Source: Gammaproteobacteria bacterium LSUCC0112 (lineage in GTDB: Bacteria; Pseudomonadota; Gammaproteobacteria; Pseudomonadales; Pseudohongiellaceae). Taken from it: a stretch of DNA of 64,000 bases. Location of the stretch: NCBI GenBank assembly GCA_004535785.1, contig SPIB01000001.1:1153440-1217439 (forward strand). The letters run 5' to 3'. A model generated the notes under the pieces. It had not been told where the DNA came from and did no database searches. It was given only the letters and a program-made list of their open reading frames with translations. The number at the start of each line of letters is the position of its first letter. The stretch's first letter is position 1. The translations under genes were made by a program, and so were the position numbers. This document shows, piece after piece, positions 7,940-17,468 of this stretch.

Positions 7940-9088
7940 TTACTGTCCTTCTTGAATGTAGGCGTTGACATCAGCCGGTTGAATCACATCACCTGCACTA
8001 TTGCCGAAGCCATTTCGTACGTAGGTGATGATCGCTGCCAGCTCAATCGGATTCAGTTGCCGGCCATATGCGGCCATAGCGGTCCCCGGAACACCATTTA
8101 CCAGCGTGTCCATGGTCACGGCTGCGTCGCCGGTCGCTTTTGCACTGCCAGCAAGCGCAGGGAACACTGGTGGCATACCAACACCGCCCGCCTGATGACA
8201 TGCCACACAGTTTCGGTTATAGATCTGCTCGCCTTGTGCCATTGCATCTGCCATGGTCATTTCAGCAGCCGCAAGTTCGCGAATCTGTCTGACTCCGGCC
8301 TGCTGTTCTTCGTACCATGCCTGGAAATCCGCGGGCTCAAGTGCGTGTACTTCGATTGGCATAAAGCCGTGTTCCATACCACATAGCTCAGCGCACTGGC
8401 CGCGGTAAATCCCTGGCTCTTCCACGATTACCCAAGTTTCATTTATGAAACCAGGTATTGTGTCCTTTTTGATCGCGAAGTCAGGCACCCACCACGCATG
8501 CAAAACGTCAGCAGACGTCATCAGGAAGCGAACTTTGGTATTGGTTGGAATGACTAGCGGGCGGTCGACTTCAAGCAGGTAATTCTCACCCTTCTCTACA
8601 CCGTTGTTGATCTCTTCACGCGATGTTGCAAGAACGCTAAAGAAAGAAACCTCTTCTTCGTCCATGTTTTCGCGCATGTAGCGGTATTCCCAACGCCACT
8701 GATAACCAATGATCTGCACATCAAGCTCAGACTCGGAGGCGTCATAGGCGGCTGTCAACACACGCGTTGCAGGAATTGCCATTGCAATCAGTATCAGGAA
8801 AGGGATCAGGGTCCAAACAATCTCGACCTTGGTGCTTTCATGGAAGGTTGCCGGTTTGACACCCTTTGATTTTCTATGATTGATAATGGACCACAACATG
8901 GCTCCAAAAACGACCACACCAATGGCTACACACCACCAGAAAATCGTCATATGAAGGTCATAAGTATCTCGACTCATTTGGGTTACGCCCCTGGGCATAT
9001 TCAAATCCCAGGCTGCATGCAGACCCGCACTCCAGAAAAGCAGAGTACTGAGCGCAAGGCTTAACCACAGCTTTGCTTTCGACAACAT
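7940..9088 (-). CDS. coxB: Cytochrome c oxidase subunit II with fused cytochrome c domain
   Basis: This 382-residue subunit accepts electrons from cytochrome c. It has a signal peptide (about residues 1-25), two helices (near 45-68 and 90-112), a cupredoxin domain with the CuA ligands (LHAWWVPDF histidine and CAELCGMEHGFM), and a C-terminal cytochrome c domain from about residue 285 with CVACH for covalent heme and a likely Met ligand in AMAAYG. The fusion makes this a caa3-like enzyme, as in Pseudomonas. It is the first gene of the coxB-coxA-ctaG-coxC operon and has a long leader from the promoter at 9341-9349. Confidence 0.97.
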   Translation of the reverse strand: MLSKAKLWLSLALSTLLFWSAGLHAAWDLNMPRGVTQMSRDTYDLHMTIFWWCVAIGVVVFGAMLWSIINHRKSKGVKPATFHESTKVEIVWTLIPFLILIAMAIPATRVLTAAYDASESELDVQIIGYQWRWEYRYMRENMDEEEVSFFSVLATSREEINNGVEKGENYLLEVDRPLVIPTNTKVRFLMTSADVLHAWWVPDFAIKKDTIPGFINETWVIVEEPGIYRGQCAELCGMEHGFMPIEVHALEPADFQAWYEEQQAGVRQIRELAAAEMTMADAMAQGEQIYNRNCVACHQAGGVGMPPVFPALAGSAKATGDAAVTMDTLVNGVPGTAMAAYGRQLNPIELAAIITYVRNGFGNSAGDVIQPADVNAYIQEGQ

Positions 9089-9157
9089 TCGCCGTGTCTC
9101 CGTAGTAGTAAGATAAAGGCAGTTTTACTAGCTTTCTCAGGTTTATTGTTTTACTAG

Positions 9158-9179
9158 GCCCGAGCCATCAGACCCGGGC
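9158..9179 (-). other. Hairpin in the coxB leader
   Basis: On the - strand GCCCGGG and CTCGGGC can pair (7 bp with one G-U) around an 8-base loop, about 70 bases before the coxB start. No T-run follows, so it is not a simple terminator. Its role in the long leader is unknown. Confidence 0.35.
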
Positions 9180-9340
9180 ACAGCAGCTTAAATTACCGTG
9201 CCCATCAGAATAACCTGCTTTTCAGACCTGTCCTCAAGCAAAAAAGCTTGTTGCTAGATCTTTAGCAGTCACTAAAGCAGGTGATCATTGCCTGATTTAA
9301 GTGGTTGGCTGGGTAGTCGGGTGCAATTTAACGCGATGCG

Positions 9341-9349
9341 ATTATAACA
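9341..9349 (-). promoter_or_regulatory. Extended -10 promoter for coxBA-ctaG-coxC
   Basis: The - strand reads TGTTATAAT, a perfect extended -10 element. No good -35 is found 16-18 bases upstream, which fits an extended -10 promoter. Transcription would start near 9334 and leave a leader of about 245 bases before coxB. The rest of the 9089-9495 gap holds no credible gene; apart from this promoter and the hairpin I see nothing in it. Confidence 0.6.
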
Positions 9350-9495
9350 AAACTTGTTTCTACATTACCATCGTATCTGAGCACATTGATTCAGTTACAA
9401 AAAAGAAACGGAAGTACGCTGTCAATTCACGTCTGCTCAAGTTTATAGGCCTGCTCCTGCAGAAAACATGAGGCAGATCAATTTTTTCATATTTC

Positions 9496-11571
9496 TCAAT
9501 GTGTTCTGAGGCCCTCTTGTTTGAGTAGGGCGGCGATATCCGGCTCTCGGCCCATAAAATCAGTAAATAGTGACAAGGTGTCGGCACCGCCTCCTTTTGA
9601 CAATATTTTGTCAAGAAATTGGCCCCCCATTTCCGGACTGAGAACGCCAGCCTGTTCAAACCTGGAAAATACGTCGGCAGAGAGCACTTCAGCCCATTTG
9701 TAACTGTAATATCCGGCCGCGTAGCCGCCCGCAAAAATATGCGAAAAACTGTTTTGGAAACGATTGTATTCCGGTACTGCGTACACAGATGTGATTGCTC
9801 TGGTTTTTTGAATCGACTCGTTAACAAAATCACTGTTGCCATTGCAATCGATCTGATGCAGGGAAAAGTCAAAATGTGCAAACTCAAGTTGGCGCACACT
9901 TCTCATGCCAGACTGGAAATTACGGGCCGCCAGCATTTTTTCAAGCATGGATGATGGTAGTTTTTCGCCTGTTTGATAATGACTAGAGATCATGCCGATG
10001 GAGATCGCGTCCCAGCACCAGTTTTCCATTAACTGACTTGGCAATTCAACCGCATCCCAGGCAACGCCAGCAATACCAGAACTTTGGAGATAGTTTTCAC
10101 GGGTCAACATATGATGCAACCCATGGCCAAATTCATGAAAAAGCGTAGTGGCATCGTTATGTGTTAATAGTGCAGGTGTGCCACCCGAAGGTGGTGCAAA
10201 ATTGCAAACCAGATAGGCAACCGGTATCTGCAAGTCTGGATCGCTCCCGTCAGCTGTCCGTAAACGCCGTGTTCGACAACTTGCCATCCACGCACCACCT
10301 TGTTTGCCTTCTCTGGTAAAGAGGTCAAAGTAAAAACTGGCCAGCACGTCGTCATTCTTGATCACATCATAAAATTCTACGTCCGGATGCCAGACGTGAG
10401 CCCCGTCATTTCGGACGATCCTGACACCGTAGAGTGTTTCCACGATTTCAAAGAGCCCCGAGCGAACTTTTTGTAGCGGAAACCAGGCTCTCAACTCTTC
10501 CTGTGAAATGTCATAGTTTTGTTTTCGTAACTTTTCACTGAAATATGATACGTCCCACGCCGCAAGATCTTCGATGTTAAAGACACGCGTTGCAAACTCC
10601 CTGAGTTCTTCAAATTCCCGTTTCGCAGCTGGCAAACTGAAGCTGATCAGATCAATCAAAAAATTGTTAACCCTTTCCACAGATTTGGCCATTTTGCGTT
10701 GAACCGAAAGTTCAGCGTAATTTCTCAATCCCAACAATTCGGCCATTTCTTGCCGCAACGTCAGAATTTCAACAATGATGTCGTGGTTGTCCCACTCAGC
10801 ACGTCCGTAAGAAGATGCCCTTGTTGTATATGCCTTATATACCGTTTCGCGCAGTTTGCGATCGTCGGCATATGTGATTACAGCGTGATAACAAGGGAAA
10901 TCAAGCGTTAGCAAATACCCTGTCAGTCCTTTCCGGGTCGCAGCAGCTGCCATGGATTGCAGGCTCAGTAAAGGCACTCCGACCAATTCACCAACGTCTG
11001 TTATGTTGATACTCCAATCCCTTGTGGCATCAAGTACATTGTTTCCAAACATGTTTGAAAGCTCGCCAAGCCGGGTTTGCACACGGGTGTAGTCTTGTTT
11101 TTGCTCTACTGGCAAACTGACACCCGCCAAGCGGAATTCCAGCAAACTATCTGAAAGAATTTTTCGTTGCGAGCCATCTAGGTTCAGTTCGTCCGCTCGG
11201 CTTTCAAGCGCAAGAACCAGTTTGTAGAGTTGTTCATTCTGGCCTATTTCGGCATAGTACTGGGTGATTAGCGGTTGAGAGCTGTTGTAGGCATCTCTGA
11301 TTTCCGGGGTATTACAGACCGCATTTAAATGACTCGCCGTTGACCAGACTTTGCCGAGACGGTCATCCATTTCATCCAGAACGTCGATAAGCCCTTGCCA
11401 ATCGGGCAACTTGTTGTTTCCGAACGTCTCCAAAAGTACCGCGAGTTGTTGGCGGTTTTCCTGCAGAACGTGAGCGACAGCCGGGCTGATATGTTCAGAG
11501 CGTATAGCGTGGAAATCTGGCAGACTATCAAAATGCAACAACGGGTTGATATCAGTTTTTGCAAACGACAT
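9496..11571 (-). CDS. prlC: Oligopeptidase A, M3 family zinc metallopeptidase
   Basis: This 691-residue cytoplasmic peptidase degrades short peptides, including cleaved signal peptides. The zinc site HEFGH is in TLFHEFGHGLHHML, and the third ligand is a glutamate in the DAVELPSQLMEN segment about 28 residues on. Start 11571 was chosen over an ATG 48 bases upstream because it has GGAGA nearby and matches the usual N terminus (short, then NPLLxF). Length is near the E. coli enzyme's 680. The divergent neighbour is yrdA, the same pairing as in Pseudomonas. Confidence 0.95.
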   Translation of the reverse strand: MSFAKTDINPLLHFDSLPDFHAIRSEHISPAVAHVLQENRQQLAVLLETFGNNKLPDWQGLIDVLDEMDDRLGKVWSTASHLNAVCNTPEIRDAYNSSQPLITQYYAEIGQNEQLYKLVLALESRADELNLDGSQRKILSDSLLEFRLAGVSLPVEQKQDYTRVQTRLGELSNMFGNNVLDATRDWSINITDVGELVGVPLLSLQSMAAAATRKGLTGYLLTLDFPCYHAVITYADDRKLRETVYKAYTTRASSYGRAEWDNHDIIVEILTLRQEMAELLGLRNYAELSVQRKMAKSVERVNNFLIDLISFSLPAAKREFEELREFATRVFNIEDLAAWDVSYFSEKLRKQNYDISQEELRAWFPLQKVRSGLFEIVETLYGVRIVRNDGAHVWHPDVEFYDVIKNDDVLASFYFDLFTREGKQGGAWMASCRTRRLRTADGSDPDLQIPVAYLVCNFAPPSGGTPALLTHNDATTLFHEFGHGLHHMLTRENYLQSSGIAGVAWDAVELPSQLMENWCWDAISIGMISSHYQTGEKLPSSMLEKMLAARNFQSGMRSVRQLEFAHFDFSLHQIDCNGNSDFVNESIQKTRAITSVYAVPEYNRFQNSFSHIFAGGYAAGYYSYKWAEVLSADVFSRFEQAGVLSPEMGGQFLDKILSKGGGADTLSLFTDFMGREPDIAALLKQEGLRTH

Positions 11572-11660
11572 GAACAATGGTCTCCGACTTGTCTGGAAAG
11601 AAATATAGTATCTTACCATCAGCGATTACAAAAAAAGCCTCTTGCTCCAAGGGATAACCT

Positions 11661-12191
11661 ATGTCTATCGAGAGTTTTGAACAATCTGCACCGGTCCTTT
11701 CAGAAGGCGTTTTTGTCCACAACAGCGCAGTGGTTATCGGGGATGTGCATATCGGGCCGGATTCGTCCGTTTGGCCCATGGTCACCATACGCGGAGACAT
11801 ACATCACATCAGAATTGGCGCGAGAAGCAGTATTCAGGATGGCGCGGTGCTTCACGTCACGCATGACGGTCCTTTTAATCCCGGTGGTTTCCCCTGTCTG
11901 ATTGGTGATGATGTTACGGTTGGTCATCAAGTTATGTTGCACGGCTGCACAATTCACAGTCGCGTACTGGTCGGGATGGGGTCGATTATTATGGATGGTG
12001 CCGTTGTGGAGTCTGACGTGATTATTGGGGGCGGCAGCTTGGTTCCTCCCGGCAAACGCCTGGAAAGTGGGTTTTTATATGTAGGATCACCGGTCAAAAG
12101 AATTCGAGCATTGTCAGAACAGGAAAAGTCCTTCTTTCTCTATACCGCCGGGAAGTATTGTGAACTTAAAAATCGATACCTGGCGCGTTAG
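11661..12191 (+). CDS. yrdA: Gamma-carbonic anhydrase family protein (YrdA-like)
   Basis: A 176-residue left-handed beta-helix protein built of hexapeptide repeats. Three histidines in HVTHDG, VGHQVMLHGC fit the trimeric metal site of gamma-class carbonic anhydrases, and SLVPPGKRLESG near the end is a strong YrdA mark. YrdA proteins bind zinc, but carbonic anhydrase activity is often weak or not shown, so the physiological reaction is uncertain. The gene diverges from prlC and converges on aroE with only 17 bases between the stops and no terminator there. Confidence 0.88.
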   Translation: MSIESFEQSAPVLSEGVFVHNSAVVIGDVHIGPDSSVWPMVTIRGDIHHIRIGARSSIQDGAVLHVTHDGPFNPGGFPCLIGDDVTVGHQVMLHGCTIHSRVLVGMGSIIMDGAVVESDVIIGGGSLVPPGKRLESGFLYVGSPVKRIRALSEQEKSFFLYTAGKYCELKNRYLAR

Positions 12192-12208
12192 CAAATTTCC
12201 CATCAACG

Positions 12209-13033
12209 TCAAACCTCGAGCAAGCGCCTCAACGCTGCTAATACAGGCGCTGTGTCGGGACGAATGCCACGCCACAAATAGAATGATTCTGCCGCCTGCT
12301 CGACCAGCATACCTGTCCCATCCAGCGCCAGCGCAGCACCAAGGGAGCTGGCCCACTGTTGGAATACCGTTCCACCCGGCGCATAGACCATGTCATAACA
12401 ACGAGTACTGGAGCCAATCAAGTGAGCGGGCAGTGCCGGCATTTCGCCGCTTAACCCGGCAGCGCTGCCATTGATTATCCAGTCCGGTTGAATGTCGCCC
12501 AAGTGGTCATTGTTGCGAGTCTCGATATCAACATCAGTACCAAACAGCGCTCGCAATTCCTCTGCCCGGGCCAGCGTTCTGTTCGCAATGATGATGCGAG
12601 ACGGGCTCGCCTTGATCAGGCGAGGCAAAAGACCACGTACGGCACCACCGGCTCCCAAAATCAAAATAACTGATCCCGCCAAACTTGCTGCGTGATTCTG
12701 TTCGATGTCCCGTACCAGACCTACACCGTCTGTGTTATCGCCCGCAAGACGGCCATCTGGCAGTTTATAAATTGTATTCACCGCGCCTGCTTTTTCAGCA
12801 TTTAATGCATGCCAGTCGACCAAGCGCCACGCACTTTCCTTGTGTGGGACGGTTATGTTTAATCCACGTCCTCCCGCCTCAAAAAAATTTCTCACGGCGA
12901 CATCAAAACCGGATGGCTCAACTTCGATACGGCCGTATTGTAGTAATTGCCCGGTTTGCTCAGCAAACAATGCATGTATAAATGGCGATTTGCTATGGCT
13001 GACAGGAAAACCAACAACGGCGTATTGATCCAT
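12209..13033 (-). CDS. aroE: Shikimate dehydrogenase
   Basis: This 274-residue enzyme reduces 3-dehydroshikimate to shikimate with NADPH in the aromatic amino acid pathway. Substrate-binding SHSKSP is near the N terminus, NITVPHKE holds the catalytic lysine, and DNTDGVG its aspartate partner. The nucleotide-binding loop is GAGGAVRG, and NRT follows for the NADP phosphate. The start at 13033 (MDQYAVVG) fits the family; an ATG 27 bases upstream would add an unusual tail. It is the last gene of dprA-tsaC-hemF-aroE. Confidence 0.96.
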   Translation of the reverse strand: MDQYAVVGFPVSHSKSPFIHALFAEQTGQLLQYGRIEVEPSGFDVAVRNFFEAGGRGLNITVPHKESAWRLVDWHALNAEKAGAVNTIYKLPDGRLAGDNTDGVGLVRDIEQNHAASLAGSVILILGAGGAVRGLLPRLIKASPSRIIIANRTLARAEELRALFGTDVDIETRNNDHLGDIQPDWIINGSAAGLSGEMPALPAHLIGSSTRCYDMVYAPGGTVFQQWASSLGAALALDGTGMLVEQAAESFYLWRGIRPDTAPVLAALRRLLEV

Positions 13034-13050
13034 CGAGCGACCTTTCAAAG

Positions 13051-13992
<942 letters not shown>

Positions 13993-14005
13993 TCACTCAA
14001 CTCCT

Positions 14006-14581
14006 TTAAGACGCGCGAACAAGTTGTCCAGTGGAGAAATCAACGATCTTCGAAGGATTTCGTGCTCCACCCAACTGCCCCGGTACAACAAAATTCAATT
14101 GTGAACCAAAATATTTTTCGACCAACACCCTGGATCTTGCAGGGAGTTTTCCCGTTATGTTGGCGGATGTAGACACTATTGGTCCGCCAAACTCCTTGCA
14201 CAACGATCGCACCACTGGATGATGACTGACCCTCAAAGCCACGGCACGATGACTGCCTTTAATCCAGAACGGAATTTGGTCAAGGACATCAGGCACCAGA
14301 AAGGTAACCGCGCCGGTTTTACCCTGTTGTTGCCACGCAACGTCCAGTTTTTTGTACTGACCGGGCGACAACGCGGCTAGAATCTCTTCAAAATCCCCAA
14401 TCTGACCAGCGATCAGTATCATACCTTTTTGGATTGGTCTCTGTTTGATCTGAAGCAATTCAAGGCAGGCTTCTTCGTTTTGCGGATCACAACCCAAACC
14501 CCAGACGGCTTCCGTTGGATAAGCAATTACCCCACCTTGCATCAGTCTGTGTGCGGCAACTTTTACTGCCAATTTTTCCAT
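14006..14581 (-). CDS. tsaC: Threonylcarbamoyl-AMP synthase (YrdC/Sua5 family)
   Basis: This 191-residue enzyme makes threonylcarbamoyl-AMP from threonine, bicarbonate and ATP for the t6A modification of tRNAs that read ANN codons. The GGVIAYPTEAVWGLGCDP segment and the KQRP motif that binds ATP and carbonate are present, as is TSANITGKLPA. Its length matches the short, one-domain TsaC form. It lies 20 bases after dprA and 13 before hemF in one operon. The quinone reductase gene often found next to hemF in Pseudomonas is absent. Confidence 0.94.
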   Translation of the reverse strand: MEKLAVKVAAHRLMQGGVIAYPTEAVWGLGCDPQNEEACLELLQIKQRPIQKGMILIAGQIGDFEEILAALSPGQYKKLDVAWQQQGKTGAVTFLVPDVLDQIPFWIKGSHRAVALRVSHHPVVRSLCKEFGGPIVSTSANITGKLPARSRVLVEKYFGSQLNFVVPGQLGGARNPSKIVDFSTGQLVRAS

Positions 14582-14601
14582 ACGCTGTCCTCAACACCAC
14601 G

Positions 14602-15783
14602 TTACTCATCTGGCTGTTTGCGTCGCCACAAGCCGCCACTGTGTGCAACAAACCCACTCACTTCCAGCAGCAGCAATTTTTCACTCACAACACTTAAATC
14701 CTGTTCGGTTCTCAGTATAAGAGATTCCATACTGACGCCATCCTCACACAATTCCCGGTATACAGCTTCACAACCGGCGGGAACATTATCCTTGTTGCCT
14801 GCAAAGCGTTCAGGCACATTATTGTTGGTTTTATTCAAAACCCCAAATTGCGGGTAACTCATGGCAAGTTGTGCCTGACAAATGAACTGGATGTGATCAA
14901 CGATGTCCTGTGCATTTTCCGTCAAAATCGCGCCTTGGCGAAGCAATTTGTGACAGCCTCGGCTTCCCGGACTGTTTATTGAACCGGGCACAGAAAATAT
15001 TTCCCGATTCTGCTCAAGCGCCAGACGAGCAGTGATCAGAGACCCGCTTCGCATGTTGGCCTCAACAACACACACGCCAAGGCTCAAACCGGAAATTATT
15101 CTGTTCCGTTGGGGAAAATGTTGGGCCACCGGCCCCGCATCAAGCGGTAACTCTGATATCAATGCGCCAGCTTCCGGTGCGCCTGTGCTTGCAATCCTGT
15201 TTGCCAACGATTGATTGGATCCCGGATAGACGCTGTGCAGACCATTACCAAGCACGGCCACTGTTGCACCTTTACTATCAAGTGCCGCCACATGAGCTTG
15301 TGTGTCGATACCCGAAGCCAACCCGCTGCAAATGATTAAACCTTTATCAGCCAGTTCCGCCGACAGTTTGTAAGCGATGGATCGGCCGTAAGCGGAACAA
15401 CTGCGACTGCCTACTATGGCCAGCATGGGTCTGCGCAAAATGTCGACATTTCCTTTTACAAAAAGCACGGGCGGATAGTCTGATATCTCTCGAAGCATGG
15501 CTGGATAAACAACATCGGAGGCTAACACGATGTTATTGCCGGGTTCTTGCAACCATTGCTGTGTCTGATCAAGTCGGCTACAGACCTCCTTACCAGGTGT
15601 CAATGCCGATTTCACCGCCAGCCATTCGGACGGGGACGCGCAAAAGTCGGCCAGTTCAGTCAAGCTTCCAGATTTTGATGTCCAGCGACATCCGCCGGCG
15701 TCCAACAATCGCCTTAAAAAGGTTGAACTCACACCTTTTGTGTAAAACAAACTCAGGATGAATCGGGTCTCCTCGTGTGTCAT
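14602..15783 (-). CDS. dprA: DNA-processing protein DprA
   Basis: A 393-residue protein that binds incoming single-stranded DNA and loads RecA in natural transformation. The Rossmann-like core has GSRSCSAYGR, SGLASGIDTQAH and PQRNRIISGLS, in the standard order. The N-terminal segment (about residues 1-80) is a SAM-like domain, and the C-terminal about 70 residues form a winged-helix DML1-like domain. It is the first gene of the dprA-tsaC-hemF-aroE operon and diverges from def. DprA is widely conserved and does not by itself prove competence. Confidence 0.95.
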   Translation of the reverse strand: MTHEETRFILSLFYTKGVSSTFLRRLLDAGGCRWTSKSGSLTELADFCASPSEWLAVKSALTPGKEVCSRLDQTQQWLQEPGNNIVLASDVVYPAMLREISDYPPVLFVKGNVDILRRPMLAIVGSRSCSAYGRSIAYKLSAELADKGLIICSGLASGIDTQAHVAALDSKGATVAVLGNGLHSVYPGSNQSLANRIASTGAPEAGALISELPLDAGPVAQHFPQRNRIISGLSLGVCVVEANMRSGSLITARLALEQNREIFSVPGSINSPGSRGCHKLLRQGAILTENAQDIVDHIQFICQAQLAMSYPQFGVLNKTNNNVPERFAGNKDNVPAGCEAVYRELCEDGVSMESLILRTEQDLSVVSEKLLLLEVSGFVAHSGGLWRRKQPDE

Positions 15784-15806
15784 TTGTCAGACATCCTTGT
15801 CTTCTG

Positions 15807-15823
15807 GCCGGCCAAAGGCCGGC
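15807..15823. other. GC-rich hairpin in the dprA-def divergent region
   Basis: GCCGGCC-AAA-GGCCGGC makes a perfect 7-bp stem. It lies 16 bases before the def -10 element, so it is upstream of the transcription start rather than in the leader. It may be a protein-binding palindrome or simply part of the dprA leader on the other strand. Confidence 0.35.
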
Positions 15824-15835
15824 TGTTTTATGCTG

Positions 15836-15844
15836 TGATATACT
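15836..15844 (+). promoter_or_regulatory. Extended -10 promoter for def-fmt-rsmB
   Basis: TGATATACT is an extended -10 element (TGn-TATACT). There is no recognisable -35. A start near 15851 leaves a leader of about 105 bases before def, which contains a weak GAGATG/CATCTC stem and very short open frames but nothing I can name. Confidence 0.55.
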
Positions 15845-15956
15845 GCGCCCGTTTAATCAAGGTGGGAGATGTTTCAACTTTAACCGCCCATCTCATGAGG
15901 TTATGGCACAGCAAAAGGGCTGATGCTTGACGAAGTTGCTTCTATCGGAGGACAAA

Positions 15957-16469
15957 ATGGCTAAACTTGAAATTCTGGAATTCCCCGACGTGAGGCTGAG
16001 AACAATCGCAAAGCCAGTAGAGCAGGTGGATGATCAACTTCGCGTGCTGATTGATGACATGTTCGAAACAATGTATGAAGCGCCCGGAATAGGATTGGCT
16101 GCCACGCAGGTCAATGTCCACAAACAGCTCATTGTGATTGACATCTCGGAAGACCGGAGCGAGCCACTGGTCTTTATTAACCCCCGACTGAATGTGCTTG
16201 ATCAGGAACTGACCGAGTATGATGAAGGCTGCCTTTCTGTGCCGGGTTTTTATGAAACAGTAAGTCGCCCTGCCAAAGTAAAAATCAACGCTATCAATCG
16301 GTTGGGTGAGCCCTTTGAGTTGATCGCGGATGGTTTACTGGCCACCTGCATCCAACATGAAATGGATCACTTGAACGGCAAGTTGTTTGTGGATTACCTC
16401 AGCACCCTCAAGCGACAACGAATTCGCAGCAAACTCGAAAAGGCCCATAAACTGGCCAGCGAAGAATGA
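15957..16469 (+). CDS. def: Peptide deformylase
   Basis: This 170-residue metalloenzyme removes the formyl group from the N terminus of new proteins. All three family motifs are seen: [15 protein letters not shown] and HEMDHLNG, with Cys and two His as metal ligands. The start at 15957 is set by AGGA seven bases upstream and by homologues that begin MAxLxILxFPDxRLR; a frame opening 30 bases earlier is not needed. It forms an operon with fmt, the enzyme that adds the formyl group. The LysM-protein gene that often precedes def in Pseudomonas is missing. Confidence 0.97.
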   Translation: MAKLEILEFPDVRLRTIAKPVEQVDDQLRVLIDDMFETMYEAPGIGLAATQVNVHKQLIVIDISEDRSEPLVFINPRLNVLDQELTEYDEGCLSVPGFYETVSRPAKVKINAINRLGEPFELIADGLLATCIQHEMDHLNGKLFVDYLSTLKRQRIRSKLEKAHKLASEE

Positions 16470-16499
16470 GCGCCAGCTCTCACCTACTGGATCTACTTT

Positions 16500-17468
16500 A
16501 TGCCCTCGTTAGGAATTGTTTTTGCCGGCACACCCGCTTTTGCTGCCAAACATCTACAGGCCTTGTTGGATGCCGGACACAACATAGTTGCCGTCTATAC
16601 CCAACCGGACAGGGCCGCCGGTCGCGGCAAGAATCTACAAGCCAGCCCGGTTAAACAGCTGGCATTGGTACATAACATTCCGGTCTTGCAGCCGGAAAAT
16701 CTGAAAATAACGCAAGCCCAGCAAGAGCTGGCGTCACTCGGCGCAGATTTGATGGTAGTCGTTGCTTATGGTTTGTTGTTGCCACAAGCAGTTCTCGACA
16801 TTCCGCCACGCGGGTGTATCAATGTGCACGCGTCAGTATTGCCACGTTGGCGAGGTGCCGCACCAATTGAACGAGCACTGCTTGCAGGGGATACCGAAAC
16901 CGGCGTTACCATCATGCAAATGGATGCCGGGCTCGATACCGGCAACATGCTACATATCGTCAAAACGCCGATATCCGCGACCGATGACCGAGAGACTCTT
17001 GAAAACAAATTGGCTGAGATTGGCTGCCGCGGTTTGCTGCATACGCTGAAGAATCTGGATACCCTCCAATCAAATGCTCAGCATCAAAATCACCACGAGA
17101 GCACCTATGCCAAAAAACTTGAGAAAGCAGAAGCGCTAATTGACTGGAATGCCTCATCAACGCAGATCGACCTGCTTGTCCGGGCAGGTATTGGCAGGAA
17201 TCCGGCCTATTCTTTTTTGAATGGGCAACGGATACGAGTTCTAAAAGCACGGCCCACTCGTGCAGAAAGCGCTTTACCGCCTGGTACGGTCGTCAAACTG
17301 GCTACCGGCAATCATGCGTCTATGCATGTGTCTTGCGGGAGTGGCATTCTTGAAGTAGAGCTACTCCAACTACCCGGGAAAAATCCTGTCAGCGTGAAAG
17401 ACCTGCTGAATGCCAATAATCCGGTGTTAATTGAAGGCGCTGTCTTCAACCAACATGAATCAACATGA
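16500..17468 (+). CDS. fmt: Methionyl-tRNA formyltransferase
   Basis: This 322-residue enzyme formylates initiator methionyl-tRNA with 10-formyltetrahydrofolate. The N-terminal formyltransferase fold has FAGTPAFA near residue 8, the catalytic NVHASVLPRWRGAAPI segment with the active asparagine and histidine, and a downstream aspartate in TGVTIMQMDAGLDTG. The C-terminal domain (from about residue 205) binds tRNA. It starts 30 bases after def and overlaps rsmB by four bases (ATGA), so it is translationally coupled. Confidence 0.97.
   Translation: MPSLGIVFAGTPAFAAKHLQALLDAGHNIVAVYTQPDRAAGRGKNLQASPVKQLALVHNIPVLQPENLKITQAQQELASLGADLMVVVAYGLLLPQAVLDIPPRGCINVHASVLPRWRGAAPIERALLAGDTETGVTIMQMDAGLDTGNMLHIVKTPISATDDRETLENKLAEIGCRGLLHTLKNLDTLQSNAQHQNHHESTYAKKLEKAEALIDWNASSTQIDLLVRAGIGRNPAYSFLNGQRIRVLKARPTRAESALPPGTVVKLATGNHASMHVSCGSGILEVELLQLPGKNPVSVKDLLNANNPVLIEGAVFNQHEST

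Noticed and set aside
9121..9180. Terminator in the coxB leader
   Set aside because: The hairpin has no T-run, so it is recorded only as a hairpin.
9360..9899. Long open frame on the - strand at the 3' end of prlC
   Set aside because: It lies mostly in another frame of prlC, has no family marks, and starts inside that gene.
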